Below the pieces are notes generated by a model. That model was given only the letters and a program-made list of their open reading frames with translations, was not told the DNA's origin and made no database searches. Source: Amphiduros pacificus (taxonomy: Eukaryota; Annelida; Polychaeta; Phyllodocida; Hesionidae). Taken from it: DNA of 64,000 bases. How positions within the stretch are numbered: the first letter of the stretch is position 1; the number at the start of each line of letters is the position of its first letter. Positions 1-9,245 of this stretch are shown piece after piece. The stretch is taken from positions 11,600,834 through 11,664,833 of the forward strand of contig OX439000.1 of assembly GCA_949316495.1 (NCBI GenBank), read 5' to 3'. The position numbers and the translations under genes were made by a program.

Positions 1-198
1 GAGTCCCAATCAATCTTTTACTGGCAAATGGAAGCTTTGATATTCAAAATCCTTGTCTGATAGTTTCCTCGATTTTTTAAATAGGTTTTGCTCGGATCGG
101 TTTGTACAGGTATATAATGTACTTCTGGAGCAATGAGCCATCCGGATGGTGAAATTGGTCAAGACACAAGCACTGATCTCCAGGTCCTGTATGACCCC

Positions 199-231
<33 letters not shown>

Positions 232-918
232 GTTATGTCTTTATGTTGATATATTTGAGGGATTTCATGAAGAAACAACTCGGAGACCGGCGGCCATTGT
301 AATGCGTATTTTGTTCTACTCAGTACAGATGCGACGGCGTAGCCGCGCTGTGATTGGTTCATTTAGTATCATGAAGATCCGACATCTCTCTTTGTTTAAA
401 ATAAAAACTTATTATACATCTCTCTTTGTTTAAAATATTAAATATTCTAATAAAAAATCTATGTATCATACATGTCATATCCTATATAAAAATAAAATAT
501 TTAAGCATTCCAGTTGGCATATATTATCAATAAACATTAACATTATTAAACAACAAACATTCTGATCTTTGGTATATGGCACATATCAATGCAAAATCAG
601 GAGTCTCTTGATATGGCTTTTTCCTTGTGTGTATTCACATCAGATCTACATATCCAGTATGCAATCTGTATATCCTTCAAGACCACACAAAACCATTTTG
701 CAGTAATACTCAGTCTCTGTCTGCAAATAATGGTATTCAGTCTCTATCTGTGAAGTATGAGTATTCAGTATATCTGGTATACTTATTATGACTATAATAA
801 ACATTATCAAAACTCAAAATATGGAATTGAACATTCTGCTGTCATTTGAACATAAAAAATTATCTCAAGTTTAGGAAACTTGTCCCTTAACATTTGTGTA
901 AGCATCATTTAAATGCTT
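1..918. other. Non-coding flank, no gene seen
   Basis: AT-rich sequence downstream (in the minus-strand sense) of the Gypsy pol fragment. It should contain the 3' end of that fossil, but I cannot recognise an LTR. The open stretch around 146-433 runs through a G homopolymer and is not a credible gene. Confidence 0.5.
195..230. repeat. C6-G30 homopolymer tract
   Basis: Six C followed by thirty uninterrupted G. It may be a true expansion able to form G-quadruplexes, or a collapsed or extended assembly artefact. A C15 run at 49952-49966 and a G12 run at 52749-52760 are the matching arms of a palindrome and show that such runs occur elsewhere in this genome. Confidence 0.9.
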
Positions 919-2871
919 TTATTTGACATAATCATCAAATCTAGCAGGGGGTTTGGACATTCTGCCTGTTCTAGTTTGCATAGGCATTCTAACAGGTGTA
1001 CTTGGTTTTGTCACTCTAGGTGGAGCAACAACTTTCTGTGCAGGGGGTGATTTTGCTGGTATAGGGGGTGATTTTGCTGGTATAGGGGGTGATTTTGCTG
1101 GTATAGGGGGTGTAACTGGAACCTGGGGTATCTCTCCAGTCTGAGCCTCTCCTACTAACAAATCATCTCTAAGTCTCCTCCTAATATGTGCTTGTCTTGC
1201 GTCATCATATGTATCTTTCTCTGGTGTTTGCAACAAGTGTCTCCTATTCCTGCATATTGTCCTACCTGTGGGGGTTTGTAACAGATATGATCTGGGTCTG
1301 TCAGCGGGTCCAACCAGTTTAGCTGGCACCCACTTTTTATCAACTCTGTACCTAATAGTCTTTTCCGGGTCAATCTCTGGTAACGGTTTTGCTTGTCTGT
1401 CATAGACTTTCTTGCTCTCCTCTCTATGTTTCTGCAGTGTCCTTGTCACCTGCTTGGGTTCTAGTACCTTGGGAACCAATAACTTTGCTGTTGTTGGCAG
1501 TCTCGTTCTGGTTCTTCTGTTCATACTCCTTTGTACAGGGGAACCTAAGCTGGCCTCTCTCGGTGTGTTTCTTAAATCTAATAATCCTAGTTGAATGTCT
1601 GTGCCATCCTGTTTCGTTTTCTTGATTAACCTTTCTGCGGTTTGGACAGCCTTCTCAGCATGTCCATTAGCCTGCGGGTATGTTGCACTCACAGTCACAT
1701 GTGTGAATCCCCAGGCTGCACTGAATTCCTTGAATTCATGAGAGTCGTATTGAGGCCCATTGTCGGAATAGACTTTCTGTGGAATACCATGTGTTGCAAA
1801 TGTTTTCTTTAGGAATGTTATGACTGTTTCAGATGTTGTGTCTTTTTCTAGGTGTTCTAGATATATGTATCCTGAGTAATGGTCTACTACTGATAGGTAT
1901 TACTTTCCATCTTCCTCAAACAGATCTGTTGACACCATTTGCCATGGTAAGGTTGGTACTTCTAAGTTTAGCATTGGCTCTTTCTGATTAGAAGCTCTAA
2001 GCTCTATGCAAGTTGGGCATCTTGATACCAAGTCTTCTATTTGTTTATTCATACCACTCCAAAACAAGATATCCCTTGCCAACTGTTTGGATCTGACTAT
2101 TCCTTGGTGGCTGGAGTGTACCAAGTCTAGTATGTGTGACCTCATACTTTTTGGTATCATCACTCTTTCTCCTTTAAACAATATTCCATCATATTGAGTC
2201 ATTTCTTCCCTATAATCCCAATATGGTCTTGCCTCTGGTGGAACTTGAGATCTTGTCTCTGGCCAACCTGACACTATTTGTTCTTTCAGAACCTGAAATT
2301 CTCTATCTTCCTCAGTAGCCTCTCTAAGTTCCTTCTGTTTTTCTTCTGTGAAAGCCATTAGGCTTGTTATTTCTGTTGCACAAACCTGACACTCCTTCAT
2401 GTCATCAACTAGACCAGGATGTGTAGATTTACTAGGGAACCTATTTGGAGCATCTGCTATTGGGACTTCCTTGCTGGCTTTTCCTACCAATCTGATATCA
2501 TATGGCTGAAGCTTTAACCACATCTTTTGCAATCTCAATGGAACTTATGCAAGTGGTTTGTCCTGTATTCTAACAAGGGGAAGGTGATCTGTCTCTACAG
2601 TCACGTCTTTTCTACCATATAATAAATGGTGAAATTTTCTACACCCAAAGACTACTGCAAGTAGTTCTTTTTCTATCTGGGCATATGCTTTCTCAGTATC
2701 TGTCAAACTCTTTGATGCATATGCTATGGGTCTACCACCTTGAAGTAGTACAGAACCTAGTCCACCCTGTGATGCATCATTTGACAATGTCAATGGCTCT
2801 GTCAATGAGTAGTATCTCAGTACTGGTGCATTTGTCAAAGCACTCTTCAGTTTTTCTATGGCTTCTCTCTG
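919..2871 (-). mobile_element. Ty3/Gypsy fossil: RNase H and integrase half of pol
   Basis: Minus-strand remnant of an LTR retrotransposon pol. In order it shows an RNase H region (about 2870-2545), an integrase zinc-binding region with His/Cys spacing and the start of the core (about 2538-1900), then the integrase C-terminal region and a proline-rich tail with four tandem PPIPAKS-type units (about 1698-919). The matching reverse transcriptase lies at 14384-15150, separated by the CACTA insertion. It is broken: one 11.5-kb insertion plus a few smaller interruptions. No LTR was recognised on this side. It is older than the DNA transposon that split it. Confidence 0.88.
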
Positions 2872-3125
2872 CACTCTAAAAAATGATGTGTTATATGACT
2901 CACTGAATGTGTGTCAGACACACATTAAATAATTTACCAAAACATGAAATATGTGTTAAATGTGTTTTACCCACATTTGGTATGTTATTTGACACATTAC
3001 AAAATATGCGAAACACCAAAAATGTTTTTGAAGTGTGTCATGTTGCAAATAAAGTACATTACTAACACACAAATAATGCTTCTTTGATTCACATATGAAT
3101 TCACAAATCATGTAAAGTGTGTCAA
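2872..3125. repeat. Left terminal and subterminal region of the CACTA element
   Basis: Starts with the terminal inverted repeat, then shows several GTGTGTCA, TGACACA and TTTGACACATT words in both orientations, related to the units at the right end. In CACTA elements such subterminal repeats are transposase binding sites; that role here is inferred from the family. Confidence 0.75.
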
Positions 3126-3889
3126 CATTGCAAGAACATTACCACTGGGGAGAAAAGGGGGGTCTTAGCCCCCACCCCTACCCCTATCTTTTGAGGAATT
3201 ATGTATGAATGTGCACAAAAGGCATATCCTGTGTTCAAAGCAAAAACTGTCTGTTTTCTGGAGATTATGTAGTCTGACACATAAGTTGTGTTTTCTGTAA
3301 TAATGCAGTCTTTGTGTTCTGTCCTGCTGCCTGACCAATATATACAAACACAGAACACACATCCTGTGATTTTGTCTTTCTGTTGTTTATGCAATTGAAA
3401 CATGGGAAGTGTGTTCACCTCTTAGTCTGGATTTTGAAACAAACACTTCCAATATCAAAGCACCTGCAATATCTTTCAGACAAAATGGCAACATTGAACA
3501 TCCATGAACTTTTAAAAAAGATTGTTGTGACAAAATTATTAGTTGGATCACGAATATTGTAAAATTGCAGTTTGTTATATCTATATACCTTTAATGAAAT
3601 AACCAAAAGTGCTAATATTCTCAATTAAAATTAAATTGGGGTATGAAAAAGAATACAAAAGCTGTATTATGTCAAATGGTCAATTTGAATGAATTTTTGG
3701 GTAATCTTGTTATTATAAAAGATGTTATGAAATATGGTATTGTTTTGTTATTTGCTAATTTGTGTTATAAAAATTGGATCACTGTAACCTAAAAGGGATC
3801 ATTGTAAATTAAAATTAGGAAGAAACTAAAAAAAATTAAGATAATTAAATATTTTTAAATCATATGTCAGCTACACACACACAGTGACA
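3126..3889. other. CACTA element spacer, no gene seen
   Basis: AT-rich filler between the left subterminal repeats and the promoter-like region. Minus-strand open stretches here are short and have no recognisable domain. Confidence 0.5.
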
Positions 3890-4095
3890 GTGTCGGCAGG
3901 TGTGTGTTGGTTGATCCTGCCAACAGGTGTGTGTCAGTAGATCCTGCCACCCACCCTATTGGAGGGGTCACACTGACCTGGCATGTGCAGAGCACATCTT
4001 GATTGACAGCTTGCCAGTCACGTGACCTCAGTCACTGCAGCCCCAGCAGTTTAAATCTGGGGGAGTCCAACTGACACAATCATGCAGAAGTTCAC
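3890..4095 (+). promoter_or_regulatory. Likely promoter of the CACTA genes
   Basis: A locally GC-richer island in AT-rich DNA with an inverted CCAAT box (CTATTGGAGG near 3957), two copies of a 'gatcctgccA' motif around 3914-3948, a CACGTG E-box near 4020, and a TATA-like TTTAAAT near 4051. It is followed by a leader exon whose splice donor lies at 4132. The start site itself cannot be seen. The assignment rests on position and on these motifs. Confidence 0.5.
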
Positions 4096-4131
4096 CACCA
4101 AACACAGCACCAAGATGTCTTCATGAACTGG
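4090..4131 (+). other. Leader exon 1 of the CACTA transcripts
   Basis: Ends at a strong donor (GG/GTGAGTATG at 4132). It contains only a four-codon upstream ORF (ATG at 4114, Met-Ser-Ser-stop), so it is 5' UTR. The left limit is arbitrary because the transcription start is unknown. Confidence 0.45.
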
Positions 4132-4404
4132 GTGAGTATGGCATATTATTGCACAATGTACTAGGAAACTGTGATAGTGTTAGGTAAAGTTTAGTGTGGA
4201 CATTTAGTAAACTGTTTGGGAAATTAGGAAACTTTGGTCAGTCTCAGTACTGATGCACTCAAGCATGATGGCTATTGTGTAGGGGGCGCTCAGGACATCA
4301 GTTATCATTCTTGTGTATTGACTCTTCCTGAACCCTTTTTGATATATGCTTTAGAGATGGGTTAGATGATGATTTGAATGTAAAGGGTATCAAAATCCAT
4401 TTGG

Positions 4405-6085
4405 AATATCCTGGAAAACTTGACTTTTTCTAGGCCCTGTCCAAATGGCCAGGTCAATTTCGCGAGTGCGGGATTTGGTCACAAAATCTTTTTTTGTGAC
4501 TTTAATATTACAATATGTCAATATGTGACTACATAATTTCATAGTGCTATTCATGCTGATCATTTTGGTAAAAAAAGTTTTGAAATTGGTTGGTAACTTG
4601 TTGAGATATTTAACTTTTTCTGAGCCCTGTTGAAATCATAAGGTCAAATTTGGGAGTGCGGAATTTGCTCACGGAATCATTTTTGTGGCTTTAATATTAC
4701 AATATGTCAATATGTGACTACAAAATTACATAGTGCTATTCATGCTGATCATTTTGGTAAAAAAAGTTTTGAAATTGGTTGGTAACTTGCTGAGATATTT
4801 AACTTTTTCTGAGCCCTGTTGAAATCATACGGTCAAATTTGGGAGTGCGGAATTCGCTCACGGAATCTTTTTTTGTGGCTTTGATATTAGGTCTGAATGT
4901 TTGGCCTTATAGTATGTGATAGAGCTATCCTAGTAGGTCATTTTGGTCCAAACAGTTTTAAAATCGGTTGGTAATTGACTGAGAAGATTAACTTTTCCTG
5001 AACACTGTTGAAATCGCAAGTTCAAATTTGCGAGTGCGCGTTTTGCTCACAAAAGGTTTTTTCGTGGATTTCATATTAGGTCCGAATATTTGGCCTTATA
5101 ATATGTGATAGAGCAATCCTTTCTGGTCATTTTGGTCCAAAAAGATTTGAAATCGGTTGGTAATTTGCTGAGAAAATGGACTTTTTCTGAACACTGTTAA
5201 AATCGCAAGTTTAAATTTGCAAGTGCGTACTTTGCTCACAAAACCTTTTTTCGTGGCTTTCATATTAGGTCCAAATATTTGGCCTTATAATATGTGATAG
5301 AGCAATCCTTTCTGGTCATTTTGGTCCAAAAAGATTTGAAATCGGTTGGTAATTTGCTGAGAAAATGGACTTTTTCTGAACACTGTTAAAATCGCAAGTT
5401 TAAATTTGCAAGTGCGTACTTTGCTCACAAAACCTTTTTTTGTGGCTTTCATATTAGGTCTGAATATTTGGCCTTATAATATGTGATAGAGCCATCTTTG
5501 CAGGTCATTTTGGTCCAAAAAGTTTTGAAATCGGTTGGTAATTGACTGAGAAAATTAACTTTTCCTGAACACTGTTGAAATAGCAAGTTTAAATTTGCAA
5601 GTGCGAGTTTTACTCACAAGATCTTTTTTTGTGGCTTCCATATTATGGCCGAATATTTGGTATTGTAATATGTAATAGAGCAATCCTTGCTGGTCATTTA
5701 GGTCTAAAAAGTTTTGAAATCGGTTGGTAATTTGCTGAGAAAATTGACTTTTTCTGAACACTGTTAAAATCGCAAGTTTAAATTTGCAAGTGCGAGTTTT
5801 ACTCACAAGATCTTTTTTTGTGGCTTCCATATTATGGCCGAATATTTGGTATTGTAATATGTAATAGAGCAATCCTTGCTGGTCATTTTGGTCCAAAAAG
5901 TTTTGAAATCGGTTGGTAATTTTACAGAGAAAAGTGATTTTTTCAGAACCCTGTTTAAATTGTTTGGTCAATTTTGTGAGTGCGCATTTTGCTCATAAAA
6001 TATATTTTGTGGTCTTAATCTTAGTCCTTAGAATATGTGATAGAACTCTCATTGTTGTTCATTTACTCCTAAACTCTTATAATTA
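4405..6085. repeat. Nine-copy 189-bp tandem array in the leader intron
   Basis: The word 'gtgcg' recurs at 4466, 4656, 4845, 5034, 5223, 5412, 5601, 5790 and 5980, so the period is 189 bp with only a base of drift. Each unit contains TTGAAATCGGTTGGTAATT and a TTTTTCTGA(A/G) stretch. The two inner units near 5600-5800 are nearly identical, and the outer units are more diverged. Because 189 is divisible by three, a spurious 63-residue periodic ORF appears on the minus strand. The array lies between leader exons 1 and 2, inside the transposon. Confidence 0.93.
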
Positions 6086-6122
6086 TAGACTACCAAATTA
6101 ATGTTTAATTACTTCTTTGCAG

Positions 6123-6197
6123 AAGCAGAGGTAACAACCGGTCATCTGGACAGAACTTGGTACATCATCAACTGAGGCTTAGCATTTGGATCCCACA
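6123..6197 (+). other. Leader exon 2 of the CACTA transcripts
   Basis: Preceded by a pyrimidine-rich acceptor (TTCTTTGCAG ending at 6122) and followed by a donor (GTAAGAAAC at 6198). It has no long ORF and is probably 5' UTR. Inferred from splice signals only. Confidence 0.4.
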
Positions 6198-6482
6198 GTA
6201 AGAAACATGTTGACATTAAAATTAACCAATCAATCAATGTGAAATGTAAAAACCTGTTTTCAAACAAAGTAAGAAAAAAAATTATTGACATTAAAAGCAG
6301 TTAATAAGTCTGTAGAGTGATTTGTGTAGTGAGGGTGAAATGTTATAATCACAAATACAAAGAAAACATTTAATTCTTATAAAAAACTTTTAGTCTTTCT
6401 TTCCAAGCAAAGACACCTTGCTCACCAAAATTGAACAATTGTCATTATTACTAGCTTGTAAAATGCCTTTTCTTTTTTACAG

Positions 6483-6571
6483 AGGCAGATCAAGTGATCA
6501 TCTCGGCACCTTTCCGTTGGTACGGTCCCAGGATAGACTCAACAAAGCAAACCTCCAGACCTGAGAAAGAT
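6483..6571 (+). other. Leader exon 3, possible splice switch
   Basis: Acceptor TTTTTTACAG ends at 6482 and a good donor (GAT/GTGAGTACT) starts at 6572. That donor lies only 37 bp before the likely transposase start codon. Reading through it exposes the transposase ORF. Using it could join the leader to the acceptor at 9241, four bases before the start codon of the CIDE-N gene. The splice model is inference. Confidence 0.4.
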
Positions 6572-6590
6572 GTGAGTACTAAGGTGGTGA

Positions 6591-9146
6591 ATGCTTCATG
6601 ATACAGTTATGGCATCTCTCGATGACAATGATTGGCTTGTTTGTCCCATGTGTGAAACCTTCCAAACAAGAAGTGCTGATGAAATATCTAGACATATAGT
6701 AAAAAAACACAGACATGAACCAAACTTCATTGTATATTGTCCAGTCAAGGGTTGTCAGTACAGTTCAAAAACTCTTGGTGCATTTAGAACACATGTTTCG
6801 AGAAATCATAAAGATGACACAGGACTGGCCAAAGACCACTCTGTCTTTTCTAATGATCACCAAAGTGAAGAGACTAATGAAGTTTATGTTGACACAGAAA
6901 ATATTGAGCCAAGTGTTGATAAAGAGGAACTGGAAATCTTTGGTATTGCACAGTACTTACTCAGTTTAGAAACCCATCACAAGCTGTCGAAATCTGCCAT
7001 TGACTATGTAGTCGCAGAATCAGAGGTATTATTCACCAATTTCTTGACAAAATGTATGAAAACTCTCAAAAATGAACTTTCCACTCTCTTGCAGAAAAAA
7101 GGGGTTGATGCCACTTTGTTAGATGATGAGTCCCTTACACCAGACCCAGATCTCACTTCTGTTTTTCAGCACTTCCGTACTTCACACCTGCGGCAAAAGT
7201 TCTATCAAGATTCTTGTCACTATGTTGCACCTGAGAAGGTTTTGTTGGGAACAGTGTTTGAGCGAAAAAATGGCAAACTTCAAACTACAGAAAACTTTGG
7301 ACAAATAGTGCCTTTCAAGAAATCTTTGCAGGCTTTATTACAGATGCCAGATGTTCAGTATTTCCTCGACAACACAGAGGAAGGTGAGACAGAGTTGATG
7401 AAGGATGTGCGTGATGGTGAATTTGTCCAAAAGCACCCAGTATTAGGTAGAGACAAAAGGGCTTTACAGATATCACTGAATTTTGATGATCTTGAGTTGT
7501 GCAATCCTCTTGGAACAAGTGTAAAATTACACAAAATGAGTATGTTTTACTACACAATTCTCAACATTCCCCCACAGTTCAGATCAAAACTGAAAACAAT
7601 CCAGTTGGTGGGATTGGCAAAAACTACAGATCTACGCAAACATGGTATGAATAGATTTCTGTCCGATTTTGTTTCAGGCATTTCAGAGTTGCAGACCTCA
7701 GGCATAGAAGTCACTGTGAATGGGAAAGTCAAGTCATACAATGGTGACCTGACTATTGTTCCATGTGACACACTGGCAGCTGGATTTCTAGGAGGTTTTA
7801 AGGAGGGGGTATCGTTTGCTTTTTCCTTTTGCAGAACTTGTGACATACACATCACAGACCTCAGGACATTTGTTGCTTCTGAATTACAGATTAGAGACCA
7901 GAATACTCATCGAGAGAGATGCACAGACCTTGATACACTTTCAGACAAAAGTCGTGAATATTGGAGCAAGACATGGGGTATCAACAACACAAGTCCTCTT
8001 CTGTCCATTGAGAATTTTTCTCCTTCAGAATGCTTGGTTCATGATGTGATGCATGTTCTGCTTGAAGGAATTGTTCCCTATGAAATGGCCCTATTTCTGA
8101 ACTACTGCATATATACCAAAAAGTACTTCAGTTTGAATTGGATTAATTCGCAACTTGGATCTTTTCCATTTCAGGGCAATGACAAGTCACGAAAACCAAA
8201 GAAAATTGAAAAAGGACATTTGACCACCTCAAAAAAACTCAAGCAGAAAAGTGCTGAGGTACTAACTCTGTGCTACATTCTTCCACAAATTCTAGGGTTT
8301 TGCATTCCAGATGATGATGACCACTATAGAAATATAGTAAGGCTGGTGCAGATCACCCTTCTCAGCACATCACCATACGCAACTGCAGAGACTGCTGGGG
8401 AACTTGAGTCTTTACTTTTTGTTCACCACACAGAATTTGTCAAGCTGTATCCATCAGAGAGTGTCACACCCAAGTTTCACTACTGCTTACATTTACCCAG
8501 GCAATTGCTGCTATTTGGTCCCTTACGTCATCAGTGGCTGATGAGGTTTGAGGGGAAAAATTCATTTTTCACAAAGTTCAATTGGAAAAATTTCAGGAAC
8601 CTGGCGAAATCAATGGCAGAAAAGCATCAGCTCTGGATGTGCAGTCAGATGTTGAGTGGAGATGGCAGTGCAGCCACAAACTTCTTGTATGGGGGTGATG
8701 TGATAGCCAGTGGGGTGGTGCTTCCTTTTTCAGAACTACAAAATGCTGATCTACAGGACCAATTCACTGAAAAATGTGCCCAGCTTCACATATCCATCCC
8801 AGTACCACTCCATGTTTACAGGTGTGAGCAGGTAGAGATCCATGGAAATCTGTACAAACCAGGATTTGCACTGTTGTTAACATGGCAGGATTGTGAACCT
8901 GTGTTTGGCATGATTGATGAAATTGTAGTCATTGACCAAAGGAAATTTTTTCTTGTGAAGATGATGACTGTTGCTCAGTTTCATTGGAAGATGAACTCCT
9001 ATGAAGTGACAGAACACTGTCAGCCATCATGCAAGGTGGTTACATTCACAGAATTGGAAAATTCCTGGCCACTGGTGGTGTTCCGTAAAAACAACAAGCA
9101 GTATGTAGTTAACAGATTCAGTCATTTTGCAGAGTACATTGACTGA
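6591..9146 (+). CDS. Zinc-finger TNP2-like EnSpm/CACTA transposase
   Basis: An uninterrupted frame of 851 codons. The first Met is at 6591, but Met7 (6609, MASLDDNDWLVCPMC) is the more natural start. Two C2H2-type fingers open the protein: Cys18/Cys21 with His35/His40, and Cys50/Cys55 with His68/His73; they probably bind the transposon ends. The core resembles the TNP2 family. FDDLELCNPLG has the likely first catalytic Asp (299 or 300). VPCDTLAAGFLGG (Asp393) is followed by the FCRTC cysteine pair. HDVMHVLLEGIVPYEM (from residue 484) corresponds to the conserved D-x-MH-xxLEG/N block. Assigning these as the DDE/D catalytic residues is inference from the family pattern. It would act in the nucleus to cut and join the CACT ends. 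No stop or frameshift is seen, so it may be active. Confidence 0.9.
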   Translation: MLHDTVMASLDDNDWLVCPMCETFQTRSADEISRHIVKKHRHEPNFIVYCPVKGCQYSSKTLGAFRTHVSRNHKDDTGLAKDHSVFSNDHQSEETNEVYVDTENIEPSVDKEELEIFGIAQYLLSLETHHKLSKSAIDYVVAESEVLFTNFLTKCMKTLKNELSTLLQKKGVDATLLDDESLTPDPDLTSVFQHFRTSHLRQKFYQDSCHYVAPEKVLLGTVFERKNGKLQTTENFGQIVPFKKSLQALLQMPDVQYFLDNTEEGETELMKDVRDGEFVQKHPVLGRDKRALQISLNFDDLELCNPLGTSVKLHKMSMFYYTILNIPPQFRSKLKTIQLVGLAKTTDLRKHGMNRFLSDFVSGISELQTSGIEVTVNGKVKSYNGDLTIVPCDTLAAGFLGGFKEGVSFAFSFCRTCDIHITDLRTFVASELQIRDQNTHRERCTDLDTLSDKSREYWSKTWGINNTSPLLSIENFSPSECLVHDVMHVLLEGIVPYEMALFLNYCIYTKKYFSLNWINSQLGSFPFQGNDKSRKPKKIEKGHLTTSKKLKQKSAEVLTLCYILPQILGFCIPDDDDHYRNIVRLVQITLLSTSPYATAETAGELESLLFVHHTEFVKLYPSESVTPKFHYCLHLPRQLLLFGPLRHQWLMRFEGKNSFFTKFNWKNFRNLAKSMAEKHQLWMCSQMLSGDGSAATNFLYGGDVIASGVVLPFSELQNADLQDQFTEKCAQLHISIPVPLHVYRCEQVEIHGNLYKPGFALLLTWQDCEPVFGMIDEIVVIDQRKFFLVKMMTVAQFHWKMNSYEVTEHCQPSCKVVTFTELENSWPLVVFRKNNKQYVVNRFSHFAEYID

Positions 9147-9245
9147 GGAAGACAGCAGTATCTTGTATATATCTCTAGATAAGTAGATTGAAGTATTATT
9201 GTTGATTATTTTGGTTGATACTGCCTCTTTAATATTTGCAGGTTC

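Noticed and set aside
5555-5971. Minus-strand ORF with a 63-residue internal repeat
   Set aside because: It follows from the 189-bp tandem unit being divisible by three; there is no start context, domain or splice logic.
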